Source of the DNA: Klebsiella ornithinolytica NBRC 105727 = ATCC 31898 | Lineage (GTDB): Bacteria; Pseudomonadota; Gammaproteobacteria; Enterobacterales; Enterobacteriaceae | Assembly (NCBI RefSeq): GCF_001598295.1 | Contig: NZ_BCYR01000002.1 | Span: 1 to 64,000 of the forward strand | Length of the DNA: 64,000 nt | Direction of reading: 5' to 3' | Shown: positions 1 through 9,511 of the stretch, piece by piece | Layout of the letters: the number at the start of each line of letters is the position of its first letter | Position numbering within the stretch: position 1 is the first letter of the stretch | Position numbers and translations under genes: made by a program | The notes under the pieces: model-generated | What the model saw: the letters and a program-made list of their open reading frames with translations, nothing else | Database searches by the model: none | Told to the model about the DNA's origin: nothing

Positions 1-249
1 CAACCTTCCCTGCGTGGGATGCATAAACGCGATAAGGCACGGGAGAATACTGCCCGACTCTGCTGGCTGCTGGTTCAGCTTCTGGTTGAGGAGACTGACG
101 GACGGTATGGGACGTCTGATAAACCGGCTTCGGATCGGATACTTCGCAAGCTGAAGACACTGGATCAGGCACAGGAATTGCCGTCGGATGGGCTTGGGAG
201 GGGGACGTTTTATGAGGTGCTGAAGATGGGAAGGGAGAAGGAAACGTAG
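1..249 (+). CDS. 3' end of an unrecognised gene (partial, cut by window edge)
   Basis: The reading frame is open from the first base of the window, so the true start may lie outside; the first in-window ATG is at 19, which would give 76 residues. The product is charged and helical in character, with many Lys, Arg and Glu, and no signal peptide, membrane segment or motif that I recognise. It ends in a Lys/Glu-rich tail. It sits next to an AT-rich helicase gene and a phage-type regulator, so it probably belongs to the same mobile or accessory region. I cannot assign a function. Confidence 0.4.
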   Translation, partial: QPSLRGMHKRDKARENTARLCWLLVQLLVEETDGRYGTSDKPASDRILRKLKTLDQAQELPSDGLGRGTFYEVLKMGREKET

Positions 250-559
250 GTGGCCGTAGTTTGTATAAGAGTTAAAATAGGTGGCGTAATTAACCATTTA
301 AATTATCAATATTTATTATCTGTTTGGTATGAGTATTATGATATACCGAGTGATAATTGGATAAATTCATTAAAATCAACACAAGAATACTGTCAACTCA
401 AAAATTCCCCAATCAGCATTAACTCATAGACGCATAAACTTAAAAATCCATTTAACATACAACGCTAATAACTAATCTTGGGCAGTTAATATCAACCGCA
501 TATTCTGCTTAAATAACAAACTATAATAATTTACTTTAAACACCATCATATTATATCAA

Positions 560-594
560 ATTAACCCACTTGGTATAACTTTAAGTGGGTTAAT
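560..594. terminator. Bidirectional hairpin terminator
   Basis: A perfect 12-bp inverted repeat (ATTAACCCACTT at 560-571, its complement at 583-594) with an 11-base loop is followed by a T-rich stretch on the + strand. It lies just beyond the 3' end of the leftward helicase gene (619) and is the only clear structure in the AT-rich stretch 250-618, which otherwise shows no gene. Confidence 0.7.
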
Positions 595-618
595 TTTAAT
601 ATCCTACTAGATTTTCAT

Positions 619-3600
619 TTAATCCGAAACAAAAAATTTAACATCGACATCATAACTTGATGCCTGCAAAAGCCATGTATCTATAAGTTGATATGCTTGC
701 AATGATTCAGGGGATATTTTCCCTAGCCCAGAAAATTGGGTTTCGAAATGTTTTTTCGAAAAAGCATTACCTATAACAATCCATATTTCTTTTCTAACAG
801 ATATCATGGAGCGGCGATGTTTAATTAAGTCAAGAACATCTTCTAATGAATGATTAATATCAAATGTTTTATTGTATAACCGAATGCGGCTATTAAGTTT
901 TATACCATTGTCATTTCCGCTATCACTTGGCCAACATTTTTTCAATCTTGAAAGATTTGCAAACTCAAGGGACGAATTTTGAGAGATCAAGAAATGTATA
1001 TTCTTTAATGCTTGACTTCCAACTTCTGTTATAGCCCCAGCAGAGGATTCTGGATTTATGGTTTTACCGCATTTTACATGAACATATACTAATTTACTTT
1101 TCGAAGAAATTACAAAATCTGCAGGTTCAGTATCCATGTCTGTACATAAGATCATATCGACGTCAGGGATATGTTCATAAAACTCTCCAAGTTCAGAGAT
1201 CGTCGGATTATTATTTTTCACATTTGATAGATTATCAATCAGACTAAATATTGAATTTACCCCAAATGCAGTTTGTGTTAAATTCGGAATGTCCTTTTCA
1301 TTTAATGTATCTTTAGAAAGACATTTTAATGGGTAAATCTTATCAAGCATGGCTTGACTTATCTCTCCGCTTTCAGAAGGTAGTTGAAACTTATAAAACA
1401 TCCCATTCAAAAAAGTCACACCTTTGTTAAATAACAATTTAACTGTATTGGCGTTAAAAACATTTTCAGGTGATATAATGGTCCCATTTACGTATATATT
1501 AACCCCATTTACATTAACTTTAAATTCATCACCTTTAAAATTAAAGACTATTTTATTGTTTAAACATGATGAAACATACTGTTTATAATCAGACAATCTA
1601 AATATAAATGGCGAGGGTATTTCTTTAAGAATCCTCATGTTGATATCTTCAAATCTAAAAAAAGAAACGCCTCTATTATACATTTTAAATAAAAACGTAT
1701 TCTGAACCAAAACCCTACAATTAGAATGTTCCAACTCAATGACACCATGTATACCACTAAAGTCAATTACACAGGATATAGGTTCCTCATCCGGAGCTCC
1801 GTCAATAGGTTGAGAGAAAGAACTCAAAAAATTACTTCTCAGTTTATTATTGCTATCGAATGTAAATTTAATCTCATCAATCCATGAACAAAAACTATCG
1901 TAGTCAAAATTTCGAAACTTTTGATCACTAATCCTACCAGAACCGATTCCTAAATAATATGAGGATGCAATTTTATCATCTATATTTAAATTAGAACCCT
2001 TTGCTGTAGTCACAGCATAACTTGAATTTGATTGTGGATGATTTGTACTCTCTAGGTTCTCACCAATGTAGGCGATCCCTTCAGCTTTTAATGAACTTCC
2101 CAATAATGCACGAGATGTTGCCTGTGTTGTTCTGGATTTTTCCGTTTGAGAAAATACCTTATAAAGAATATCGGAATTGACCGCTCTACCTAAATTGAGG
2201 TCAGTCCTATGATTAAATCGACGACCACTACTATCAAATATAGCAACTAAATTCCCAAGATCTTTTGCTATAACAATTTCTAAGGAAGGTTCAAAGAACA
2301 ATCTATCAACTAAAAATTTAGAATTATTAAAACAAACAGAAGTTATCACTCCAGTCTCTTTATCATATTTCGACAAAGCTCCCTCTCTAGTAAATTCCCA
2401 ATAAATTTTATCTATAAAGTCTGCCAAATCAAAATTTGGAAGTTTATTTATAAAGCACACCGATGCTAAAGGTATAACTAGGGATCTTGCAGGTTCGAAC
2501 TCCGAGAAATTGAATTTCTTTTTATACGAAGATTCAAAATAACTATGTTCAGGGAAAGCATCCAAATAACTTTCTAGCAAAGAAGCTGTATTTAGTGTAT
2601 TTAAGAATTTTTCAGCTGAAGATTTATCTGATATATAGTCATCAAACTCAATATAGTTATCCCAGAGTCTAATGTTTTTACTATTTCCTAACTCAAATAC
2701 AATTGGATTATAATCACGAAATACTCTCACAACCCGACCAATTGTTTGAACCAGCTCCTTACCACTACCGACCGAATAAGTAAGAATTAGTATCTTCGCC
2801 TGCGGGAGATCTATTCCCTCGTCAAGTTTACGTTGATGAATGTAAACTTCATACTCAAGTTCGTCAATTTTAGCTGGGACATAGTGCAAGTTATCATCTA
2901 GAGGTTCATCTTTAAAACGGTCGTGGATTGCAAGTGTTTTAAATGTGTCCTTAAGAAGGGAATAATATTTACAAATATCATCGAAGTTTCGGCACTTTAC
3001 AATACAAACAACATCTGGATATTTTGCCCTAAAGTCTAATATTTTATGTATCAATTGCTCAGAAGTAATCTCCTCAAATGTTGGTTTAACTATAACCTTA
3101 TCATTTATAGCTTTCTTATATGTATATATAAAGGTATGTTTCACATCTATATCAAAACTGAAAAGATCGTTTCTATAAGGAGTTGCTGTTATGATTATTT
3201 TCTTTGATTCAAACTTTCTAATAACAGAACCCCATTGTGGTGATGGTTCAGCATGACCTTCATCTATAAGTATTAATTTAAAAGAATTTTTAAGTTGATT
3301 TACATCCTCTTCCGATAAACTTGTAAGCTTTTGGAATGTTGTACAATAGACACCATCAAGAACATCTAACGAGATACCATTAATAACATTCTTTTTTACT
3401 AATGATGGTTCATATTCATCTTGCAAGATTTTCTCAAAAAAACCTCCCTTTAGTTGTCTGTATAATTGATTACATACAGCACGTCTATGACTTACGACCA
3501 GTATTTTATCAATTTTACTATAATGAGCCACACAGCATATAACACCACTCTTACCTGAACCAGTAGGTAAACTAATAAGGCAAGCGCCTTTTGATGATTC

Positions 3601-3687
3601 GTCTAAATAATTTGATATAGTCTTAATACTATCATTTTGACAATCTCGTAACATAGAGACTATTGAATCTGGAACTTCTACGCCCAT
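619..3687 (-). CDS. Superfamily 2 (DEAD/DEAH-type) helicase with possible C-terminal nuclease domain, putative defence protein
   Basis: This 1022-residue protein has an SF2 helicase core near its N-terminus: Walker A PTGSGKS (residues 41-47), a Walker B/DExH-like DEGH (142-145), motif III TATP (167-170) and motif VI QTIGRVVRV (314-322). The order and spacing resemble the helicase subunits of type III-like restriction enzymes. The central 500 residues are unrecognised. Near the C-terminus, EPADF (854-858) followed about 11 residues later by VHVK (869-872) resembles the D...(x)K core of PD-(D/E)XK nucleases; this is a visual match only. The gene is AT-rich, unlike the GC-rich backbone, which suggests transfer. 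A GGAG site lies about 7 bases before the ATG. It stands alone, with a strong terminator downstream. I infer a single-gene anti-phage or restriction-like function; a DNA-repair helicase is the alternative. Confidence 0.65.
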   Translation of the reverse strand: MGVEVPDSIVSMLRDCQNDSIKTISNYLDESSKGACLISLPTGSGKSGVICCVAHYSKIDKILVVSHRRAVCNQLYRQLKGGFFEKILQDEYEPSLVKKNVINGISLDVLDGVYCTTFQKLTSLSEEDVNQLKNSFKLILIDEGHAEPSPQWGSVIRKFESKKIIITATPYRNDLFSFDIDVKHTFIYTYKKAINDKVIVKPTFEEITSEQLIHKILDFRAKYPDVVCIVKCRNFDDICKYYSLLKDTFKTLAIHDRFKDEPLDDNLHYVPAKIDELEYEVYIHQRKLDEGIDLPQAKILILTYSVGSGKELVQTIGRVVRVFRDYNPIVFELGNSKNIRLWDNYIEFDDYISDKSSAEKFLNTLNTASLLESYLDAFPEHSYFESSYKKKFNFSEFEPARSLVIPLASVCFINKLPNFDLADFIDKIYWEFTREGALSKYDKETGVITSVCFNNSKFLVDRLFFEPSLEIVIAKDLGNLVAIFDSSGRRFNHRTDLNLGRAVNSDILYKVFSQTEKSRTTQATSRALLGSSLKAEGIAYIGENLESTNHPQSNSSYAVTTAKGSNLNIDDKIASSYYLGIGSGRISDQKFRNFDYDSFCSWIDEIKFTFDSNNKLRSNFLSSFSQPIDGAPDEEPISCVIDFSGIHGVIELEHSNCRVLVQNTFLFKMYNRGVSFFRFEDINMRILKEIPSPFIFRLSDYKQYVSSCLNNKIVFNFKGDEFKVNVNGVNIYVNGTIISPENVFNANTVKLLFNKGVTFLNGMFYKFQLPSESGEISQAMLDKIYPLKCLSKDTLNEKDIPNLTQTAFGVNSIFSLIDNLSNVKNNNPTISELGEFYEHIPDVDMILCTDMDTEPADFVISSKSKLVYVHVKCGKTINPESSAGAITEVGSQALKNIHFLISQNSSLEFANLSRLKKCWPSDSGNDNGIKLNSRIRLYNKTFDINHSLEDVLDLIKHRRSMISVRKEIWIVIGNAFSKKHFETQFSGLGKISPESLQAYQLIDTWLLQASSYDVDVKFFVSD

Positions 3688-4309
3688 TTACTATCTCCAC
3701 AGCTTTTAGATATGTGTGAGTCCGTTACATCTTTCTTAATAAAGCAACACAATATTTTTGACTTAGATCACGTTTTTGTTATAACTTTTTTATGCTAAAT
3801 TTTATAACATTTTCTAAGTATTCTTGCCAAAACAATATTCTAGCACTTCTCTAAACTTTCATTGTTAGCCGAATTCACATAGCTATCTCTATGCTATGGG
3901 TGTCTTAGCGTGAAGCATTAGCCCCTGCCACGAGGCACGTACCTTACGTCATCTGGAGCGAAAATATCGTTCCTCTTCAAAAAAGCAACAAGGGAGAGTT
4001 AAATATAAAGTATCAGGTGCTCGCCATTTGCTGCCCAGGGGATAGAATAGTGTGAACAACTATAAGTATTTGTAGTCGTGCGTTGCCATCCGTTAACCTG
4101 AACATACATACTCTCGACAAAAAACATATATAATAAATCCATTTGATTTCAATAGATTAATTAAATCTCTACTAGTTCTGATAGCAGAGATTTTTCTTCT
4201 CGGACTCTCTATTTTCTATCCGGACTTAACTTTTTCACCCGGACCTATACCTCTCCTCCCCGTTCCGCGCTATAACCGCTCCGACACTCTGTTCCCGTGA
4301 GGTGCAATC
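3688..4309. other. Intergenic region between helicase and alpA-like gene
   Basis: No gene was found here. The sequence holds several small hairpins around 3877-3960, for example CATAGC...GCTATG and TGCC-ACGA-GGCA. It also holds three phased CGGAC motifs next to the alpA-like gene (listed separately). The left part is the promoter side of the leftward helicase gene. Confidence 0.5.
4200..4245. repeat. Three phased CGGAC(T/C) direct repeats upstream of the alpA-like gene
   Basis: CGGACT at 4201 and 4221 and CGGACC at 4240 repeat with a 19-20-base period, that is two helical turns apart, each followed by a pyrimidine-rich spacer. Such phasing fits a protein binding array, such as iterons or an operator for the neighbouring phage-type genes. 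The role is inferred. Confidence 0.45.
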
Positions 4310-4525
4310 ATGAAAACCCGTGCTGACAGTAACGATGCTTTTCCCGAAAGCGGCAACGTGCGTATGCGGCAGGTGGTCCAGTTTCTGGCGATGAGCGAAT
4401 CGTCGGTTTACCGCCTGATTAAAGACACCGACTTTCCCCGCCCCGTCCACCTCTCTTCCCGACTGGTGGTTTTCGATGCCGCTGAAATCCGCCAGTGGCA
4501 GCAGCGCCGCGCTGCCATCCGTTAA
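4310..4525 (+). CDS. AlpA-family phage transcriptional regulator
   Basis: This 71-residue protein matches the small AlpA/excisionase-like family of P4-type satellite phages and islands. It has a winged-helix N-terminal part in which RMRQVVQFLAMSESSVYRLI (about residues 18-37) forms the helix-turn-helix, followed by a DFPRPVHLSSR segment and an acidic helix EIRQWQQRR, all family hallmarks. AlpA proteins act as positive regulators of the integrase or excision functions of such elements. A GTGAGGTG ribosome site precedes the ATG. The next gene is a DUF927-type replication protein, the usual satellite arrangement. No integrase is visible in the window, so the element is incomplete here. Confidence 0.85.
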   Translation: MKTRADSNDAFPESGNVRMRQVVQFLAMSESSVYRLIKDTDFPRPVHLSSRLVVFDAAEIRQWQQRRAAIR

Positions 4526-4560
4526 TCCATGCTCAGGGATGAGCCGACCGATACCCCATC

Positions 4561-6291
4561 ATGAAACGTGCCCCCTTCCTCAACAAGCAGTCTCCCGACC
4601 GCACGCTCGAAGTGGTGATCCTTGCCGGAAGCCTGGCATGGGAGACCTCACGCATGTGGCGAAAAGATCCCGACCGGGAAGATGATATTCCCCCGGTGGT
4701 ACTCGGCCCGGATGAACTGGCCGATCTGGACAACCTGACCATAATCAGGCCCGACACGCTCTACGTCCGGGTACTCCGCACCGGCGATATCCGCGAAGAG
4801 GAGTTGCTGCAAATCACCGTAAAACTGGCGCACGCAGGTGTGCAGATGGCCCGGCTGATGACTCCTGACGGTGAGTTGCTGGAGAACTGGACCGGGCAGC
4901 TTGAACGCCTGCGGCAGGAAAGGCCCTCCGACATCCTGCCGGCTCACTTCCGCCTCGATGAAGAGGCGCTGTGGTTTGATAAGCTCACCGAACGCCGCGA
5001 CGGTGAAAGCGACGTCCAGCCCCAGCGCATCTGTTCCCCGCTGCGCGTCACCGCCATCACCTGCGACAGCCATGACGGCAGCTATGGCCGCCTGCTGGAA
5101 TGGCACACCACCACCGGGCAGTTGCGGCGCTGGGCTATGCCGATGGCAATGCTCAGCGGCAACGGCGAGGAGCTGCGGCGCATCCTGCTGGAGAACGGCC
5201 TGACCTATATCTCCACCCGCCCCGCCCTGCGCAGCCTGCTGTGCGAGTACATCTCGCGGTCACTCCCCGGACGCCGGGTCACCTGCGTGGAGAAAACCGG
5301 CTGGCACAACGGCGTGTATGTGCTGCCGGATGAAGTTATCGGTCCCGGTGGCGAAAATGTCATTCTTCAGGGCAGCCACTACCTGACTGGCGGCTTTGCA
5401 CAGTCCGGTACGCTGGCGGAATGGCAGGAGCAGGTCACCGCACTCTGTGCAGGCAATTCACGGCTGATCTTTGCCGTCTGCTGTGCGCTGGCCGCCCCGC
5501 TGCTGCGCCTGACAGGAACGGGCGGCGGAGGCTTTCATCTGCGCGGTGAGTCCACTGACGGTAAGACCACGGTGATGAAAGTGGCCGCTTCCGTCTGTGG
5601 CGGGACGGATTACTGGCACTCCTGGCGGGCCACCGGGAATGCGCTGGAAGGAATTGCCAGCCGCCACAACGATGCCCTGCTGCCGCTCGATGAACTGCGC
5701 GAAGTGGACCCGCGTGAAGCCGGGATGATTGCCTATATGCTGGCGAACGGCCAGGGCAAGGGGCGTGCCCGCACCGATGGCGAAGTGCGTAACCGCAGGC
5801 ACTGGACGCTGCTGCTGTTCTCCACCGGGGAGCTGTCGCTGGCGGAACATACCGAACGCGCCGGCGAGCGCCTCTACGCCGGAATGGACGTGCGCATGGT
5901 ACAAATCCCCAGCGACACCGGGCAGCATGGCGCATTTGAGCAGCTACACGGCTTTGCCAGCGACCAGCAATTTGCCGATGCCCTCTGCGACCGGGTGGCC
6001 CGCTTCCACGGCACCGCCTTTCGTGCCTGGCTGGCCTTCCTCACCAGCGACCTGGACGCCAGCACCATGCTGGCAAGAGAGTTGCTTCGCCGCTACCAGA
6101 CCGCCCTGATGCCGGAGAATGCCGGAAACCATCAGAAAGGGATAAAAGAGGAAATCGCGTTCGGCGGGAGGCCATCATATGAGTATCTTCGAGGCGCATT
6201 TTCGCAGGCTGCACGCCCGCTACGGTGCAGGTCAGACGCACGAATTACAGATGCAGGAGATCGCCGCCATCTTCGGCTGTTCAGTGCGTAA
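4561..6291 (+). pseudogene. DUF927-type phage/satellite replication ATPase, 3'-truncated
   Basis: The frame encodes 576 residues, of which only about the first 523 look native. They match DUF927 proteins of P4-like elements, which combine a helicase-type ATPase with replication functions. The Walker A motif GESTDGKTT lies about two-thirds along, with conserved Trp/His segments and LPLDELREVDPREAG after it. At about base 6127-6135 the family-like sequence stops, and the frame runs on into the 5' part of the SgrR-family gene (starts 6179), where it ends in a non-native tail. The element has therefore been cut and joined to chromosomal DNA. The start has no strong ribosome site. The base composition is GC-rich, unlike the AT-rich defence genes nearby. 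It is probably non-functional because the C-terminal part is missing. Confidence 0.7.
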
Positions 6292-7858
6292 TTGCCGGAT
6301 TGCGCTGAAGAAGATGCATCAGGAAAAATGGCTCGACTGGCAGCCGCAGCGCGGACGCGGCAAGCGCTCACGGCTCCATCTGTTAACCTCGCCGGAAAAA
6401 CTGTTCAGCCAGAACGTCAATAAACTGCTGGAGAAGCAGGATTACGGCAACGTGCTGCGGTTTATCGGCAACGACAAGTATCTGCTGGATCGCCTGAGCC
6501 TGTGGCGCTTTGGGGTACAGGATAAAAGCAGCGAAACGCGGGTGCGCATCCCCTACTACCGCAATCTGGATCCGCTTAATCCGCTCGTCCCCCTGCGACG
6601 AACCGAACGCCACCTCCTGCGCCAGTGCCTGAGCGGGCTGACGCGCTATGATGCAGTGCAGGGCAGGATCGTCCCCGATATCGCCCACTACTGGACCCAC
6701 AACGACGACTTTACCCGCTGGGAGTTCTGGCTGAAATCCACCGCCCGCTTTGCCGATGGCAGCGAACTGGATGCCAGCGCCGTTCAGCGCTGCCTGCTCG
6801 CCGCCAGCCAGAGCCCGCAGTTCACCCCACTTTTCAGCCCAATCAAAACCATCACCGCTGACGCCCCCTGGCATCTGGTGATTGAAACGCACCATCCGGT
6901 CAGACGGCTCGACTGCCTGCTCGCCACCCAGCCAACGATGCTGTTTGATTACCAGCATGGACACATCCGCTGTACCGGCGCTTTCCACCTGCAGGAGCAC
7001 AGCGACAACTTTATGGTTTTGCGGCGCAATCAACACTGGCACCAGGCGCGGCCCGGACTGGATGAGATCACCATTTTCACCTGGGCGCCGGAGCATATCA
7101 GCATGAGCTTTATTCCCCTGCTGCGGGGCGAAGAGGCGCAGGATGATCGCCCGCTCAACGAGCGTAGTCTGGAGCAGGGCTGCTGCTTTGTGCTGCTCGA
7201 CGGTGACGGTGCCTTTGCAGATGAGGCCGGAAGACGGTTTATCAATTACCTGCTGCAACCTGTCGAACTCCTCAGCCAGACGCAGCTTCCCGATGAATAT
7301 GCGCGCATTCTCTCCGTGGCTCAGGGCATGCTGCCGCAGTGTAACCACCGCCCGGTGGATTTTAGCGGGGTCACCGCGCCGTTTAACCTGCGTCAGCCGG
7401 TTATCATCAGCACCTTTCAGCAACCGGAACTGGTGGAGCTTGCCGGAGCGATTCGCCGCCTGCTTGAGCGCTGGCATATTCGCGCCGAAATACGGATCGA
7501 CGCATTTGACCGCTTTAACGGCCAGCCGCGGCCCCCTGCGGATATCTGGCTCAGTAACTTTATGCTCGATACCCTTTCGGTTCCGGCGTTTCTGGAATGG
7601 CTGGCGTCCACCACGCTGTTAACGCGTCTGCCTGAAGCCCAGCGACAAAACCTGAACGCCCTGTTGCCGACGATTCTGAACAGCGACGATGAACAGGTGT
7701 TCGCCACCATTGCCGCCTTTTTCCATGAGATGACCCATCAGCGATATGTCATTCCTTTGCTGCATCACTGGATGGAATTTGCGACCGAGAAGTCATTTAC
7801 CTGGCGGGATTTAAATACGCTGGGATGGCCGGATTTTAGCCAACTTTGGCTCGAATAA
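6179..7858 (+). CDS. SgrR-family transcriptional regulator
   Basis: This 559-residue protein has an N-terminal winged helix-turn-helix of the SgrR type (residues about 5-75, ending in the QRGRGKRSRL segment typical of the family). A periplasmic-binding-protein-like domain of the SBP_bac_5 type follows (about residues 110-450). SgrR of E. coli senses sugar-phosphate stress and activates the sRNA SgrS; YbaE is a related paralogue. I cannot tell which this corresponds to, and no sgrS-like RNA or sugar exporter is adjacent. A strong GGGAGG site lies 7 bases before the ATG at 6179. Its upstream region is made of truncated satellite-phage DNA, so its native promoter may have been lost or replaced. 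An IS3 relic follows it. Confidence 0.8.
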   Translation: MSIFEAHFRRLHARYGAGQTHELQMQEIAAIFGCSVRNCRIALKKMHQEKWLDWQPQRGRGKRSRLHLLTSPEKLFSQNVNKLLEKQDYGNVLRFIGNDKYLLDRLSLWRFGVQDKSSETRVRIPYYRNLDPLNPLVPLRRTERHLLRQCLSGLTRYDAVQGRIVPDIAHYWTHNDDFTRWEFWLKSTARFADGSELDASAVQRCLLAASQSPQFTPLFSPIKTITADAPWHLVIETHHPVRRLDCLLATQPTMLFDYQHGHIRCTGAFHLQEHSDNFMVLRRNQHWHQARPGLDEITIFTWAPEHISMSFIPLLRGEEAQDDRPLNERSLEQGCCFVLLDGDGAFADEAGRRFINYLLQPVELLSQTQLPDEYARILSVAQGMLPQCNHRPVDFSGVTAPFNLRQPVIISTFQQPELVELAGAIRRLLERWHIRAEIRIDAFDRFNGQPRPPADIWLSNFMLDTLSVPAFLEWLASTTLLTRLPEAQRQNLNALLPTILNSDDEQVFATIAAFFHEMTHQRYVIPLLHHWMEFATEKSFTWRDLNTLGWPDFSQLWLE

Positions 7859-7981
7859 TGCACGCCCGCAAAAGCTCGCTAAAGGGCCTTTAAAGGCCTT
7901 TAAGGGTAAGGGAGAGAAGTGCGGGATTTGGGGTGGAGGAACGTTTGGTCATCTGCATTGGCAACGTCCTTACGACGGAGC

Positions 7982-8134
7982 CTATTCAAAGACCGCTGTA
8001 CTGACGCCCCAAGATGACTTTACCGCCGGCTCCGATTGCTGAACAGGTCAATGCCATCGAAGATATCGGCACGAGCCAGATCCTGGGTTTTGTAGGCCCG
8101 TTCTCTGATGCACTACTTTTTCAGCGAACTGAAG
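7982..8134 (-). pseudogene. IS3-family transposase C-terminal relic
   Basis: Reading the minus strand from 8134 gives FSSLKK-stop-CIRERAYKTQ, then DLARADIFDGIDLFSNRSRR-stop-SHLG, and after a frame change GVSTAVFE. This is the typical end of IS3-family OrfB transposases (the DDE catalytic end with NRxRRHSHLG and GVSPEAFE). It carries two in-frame stops and one frameshift, so it is dead. The rest of 7859-8218 holds no gene and no obvious terminal repeats; this relic marks a past recombination point between the SgrR gene and the reductase gene. Confidence 0.7.
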
Positions 8135-8218
8135 CAAGGTCGTAGAAGTAAAACAGTACCGCTGGCAACTGGGCATTTTCTCGCTTTAGCGGAGGTCGCC
8201 ACTATGCTTAGATTCAGC

Positions 8219-8758
8219 TTATGACGTCAGCCGATAGTGCGACTGCACCAGACCCGAAGGGAAGCTGCGGCTGGATAATAGCGTCAAATCGATATCATGG
8301 GGCAGTACTCCAAACAGCGGTTTTCCCGAACCGAGCAGAACAGGAACAGTTGTGATAACGATATCGGCAACCAGACCTTCGCGCAGGAACGACTGTATTA
8401 ACTGCCCACCATCGATATAGACCCGGTGCACGTTCTTCTCCATCAGGTCAGCAAGAGCCTCCCTTGGCGTGCGGCATGAAAACTGCACTTTACCCTTCAG
8501 CGCCTTGGGCACGGGGGTATCGGTTAGCTGCCGGGAAAGCACCAGCACGGGCCGATCATAAGGCCATTCGTCAAAAGTCAGCACCTTCTCATAACTGCCT
8601 CGCCCCATAATGATCCAATCTTTGTCCGCGATGAATGCGGCATAGCCATGGTCTTCTGTCGGGTCATCGCGCTTCAACAGCCAGTCGATATCGCCATCCT
8701 GTCGAGCGATATAACCATCAAGACTGACCGCGATGAAAACATGTGTGGTAATCATCAA
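8219..8758 (-). CDS. Dihydrofolate reductase family protein (RibD C-terminal-like)
   Basis: The 179-residue product matches the small DHFR-like family that includes YwjB/YyaP and the RibD reductase domain. Visible hallmarks are the N-terminal VFIAVSLDGYIA strand, IIMGRGSYEKV, the VLVLSR segment and RVYIDGGQLIQSFLREGL followed by TTVPVLLGSGKPLF, which form the NADPH-binding fold. The substrate of these stand-alone proteins is usually unknown, so true dihydrofolate reductase activity should not be assumed. It is a single gene flanked by an IS3 relic and the Fic operon, and its GC content resembles neither neighbour strongly. The region 8759-9044 upstream holds no further gene. Confidence 0.8.
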   Translation of the reverse strand: MMITTHVFIAVSLDGYIARQDGDIDWLLKRDDPTEDHGYAAFIADKDWIIMGRGSYEKVLTFDEWPYDRPVLVLSRQLTDTPVPKALKGKVQFSCRTPREALADLMEKNVHRVYIDGGQLIQSFLREGLVADIVITTVPVLLGSGKPLFGVLPHDIDLTLLSSRSFPSGLVQSHYRLTS

Positions 8759-9044
8759 GTGCTCCGTATTCAGGTTGCATATATCTCGTTGAGTTTAGCA
8801 ATGTCTGCTCCAGGCACGAATCGGGCAAGTTATCTAAGCGGAAGGCCCGCTATCAGCGAGGAGCGGTCGATCTCATTCGTTTATGGGCTTTAGTAACACT
8901 CTGAGTGTTTATTCATAGGGAACAGGTTAGTATTCCGTCCTCTATTTAACGGATATCAGTTCCTTACACCATAAAATCTATGAGCATCTTTCTCTAGATA
9001 ATTGTATAATAGAGCCCAAATTCTTGATGAGGGTGTTAATCGAT

Positions 9045-9506
9045 ATGAAAACAAGCGAAATATTGAAAGCATCTAATATAAATGAGCTAAGAGCATACGG
9101 CTCGTACCTTGAGCTAAAGAATATCTTTGAAAAAGAGCTTGGCAACAAGATTGAGGTTAAAGGGTGGAATTCTTTTTTCAGTAAAATACAAAACCTCAAA
9201 ATCATTATCCCTTCTAATAAGAAGGCATTAGAGTCTGCCTATAATAAAACGAGCCTCAAAGAATCAAAAAAAGAAATTTCAACAATTCTTACAATAAAAA
9301 TTAAAGCAAAAAACCAGACTGAGTTAAAGAAAAAGGTTGATTCATTTATTTTTGTTTTTTGTTCAAGTATTTTTGATCCGTATACATATTATGAGAGAAC
9401 AAAATTAAAGAAATTTAAAGACAGCTCAAAACTTGAAGGTATTAATATTGATATATTAGATGAGAAATCATCTCTGGAAAATGTATTAAAAAAATACAAA
9501 AGGTAA
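9045..9506 (+). CDS. Probable antitoxin partner of Fic protein
   Basis: An AT-rich gene of 153 codons (ATG at 9045, with a GAGGG site upstream; in-frame TTG at 9024 and ATG at 9027 are alternatives) lies 5 bases before fic. I do not recognise the whole protein. It contains S127-S-K-L-E131-G132, which fits the [S/T]xxxE[G/N] inhibitory motif by which Fic antitoxins block ATP binding. The motif sits near the C-terminus. The well-known class I antitoxins (VbhA, FicA) are only about 55-65 residues, so this one would carry an additional Lys-rich N-terminal domain of unknown role. Translational coupling to fic is suggested by the short gap. The antitoxin role is inferred from position and motif only. 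Confidence 0.55.
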   Translation: MKTSEILKASNINELRAYGSYLELKNIFEKELGNKIEVKGWNSFFSKIQNLKIIIPSNKKALESAYNKTSLKESKKEISTILTIKIKAKNQTELKKKVDSFIFVFCSSIFDPYTYYERTKLKKFKDSSKLEGINIDILDEKSSLENVLKKYKR

Positions 9507-9511
9507 TTATC

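Noticed and set aside
2488-2505. Sequence similar to a tRNA T-loop (GGTTCGAACTCC)
   Set aside because: It lies in the helicase coding sequence and no cloverleaf can be formed around it.
3877-3960. Tandem hairpins with a TTAGCG motif resembling the start of a retron msr
   Set aside because: No reverse transcriptase gene is nearby and no complementary a1/a2 ends were found. The hairpins are short and may be chance.
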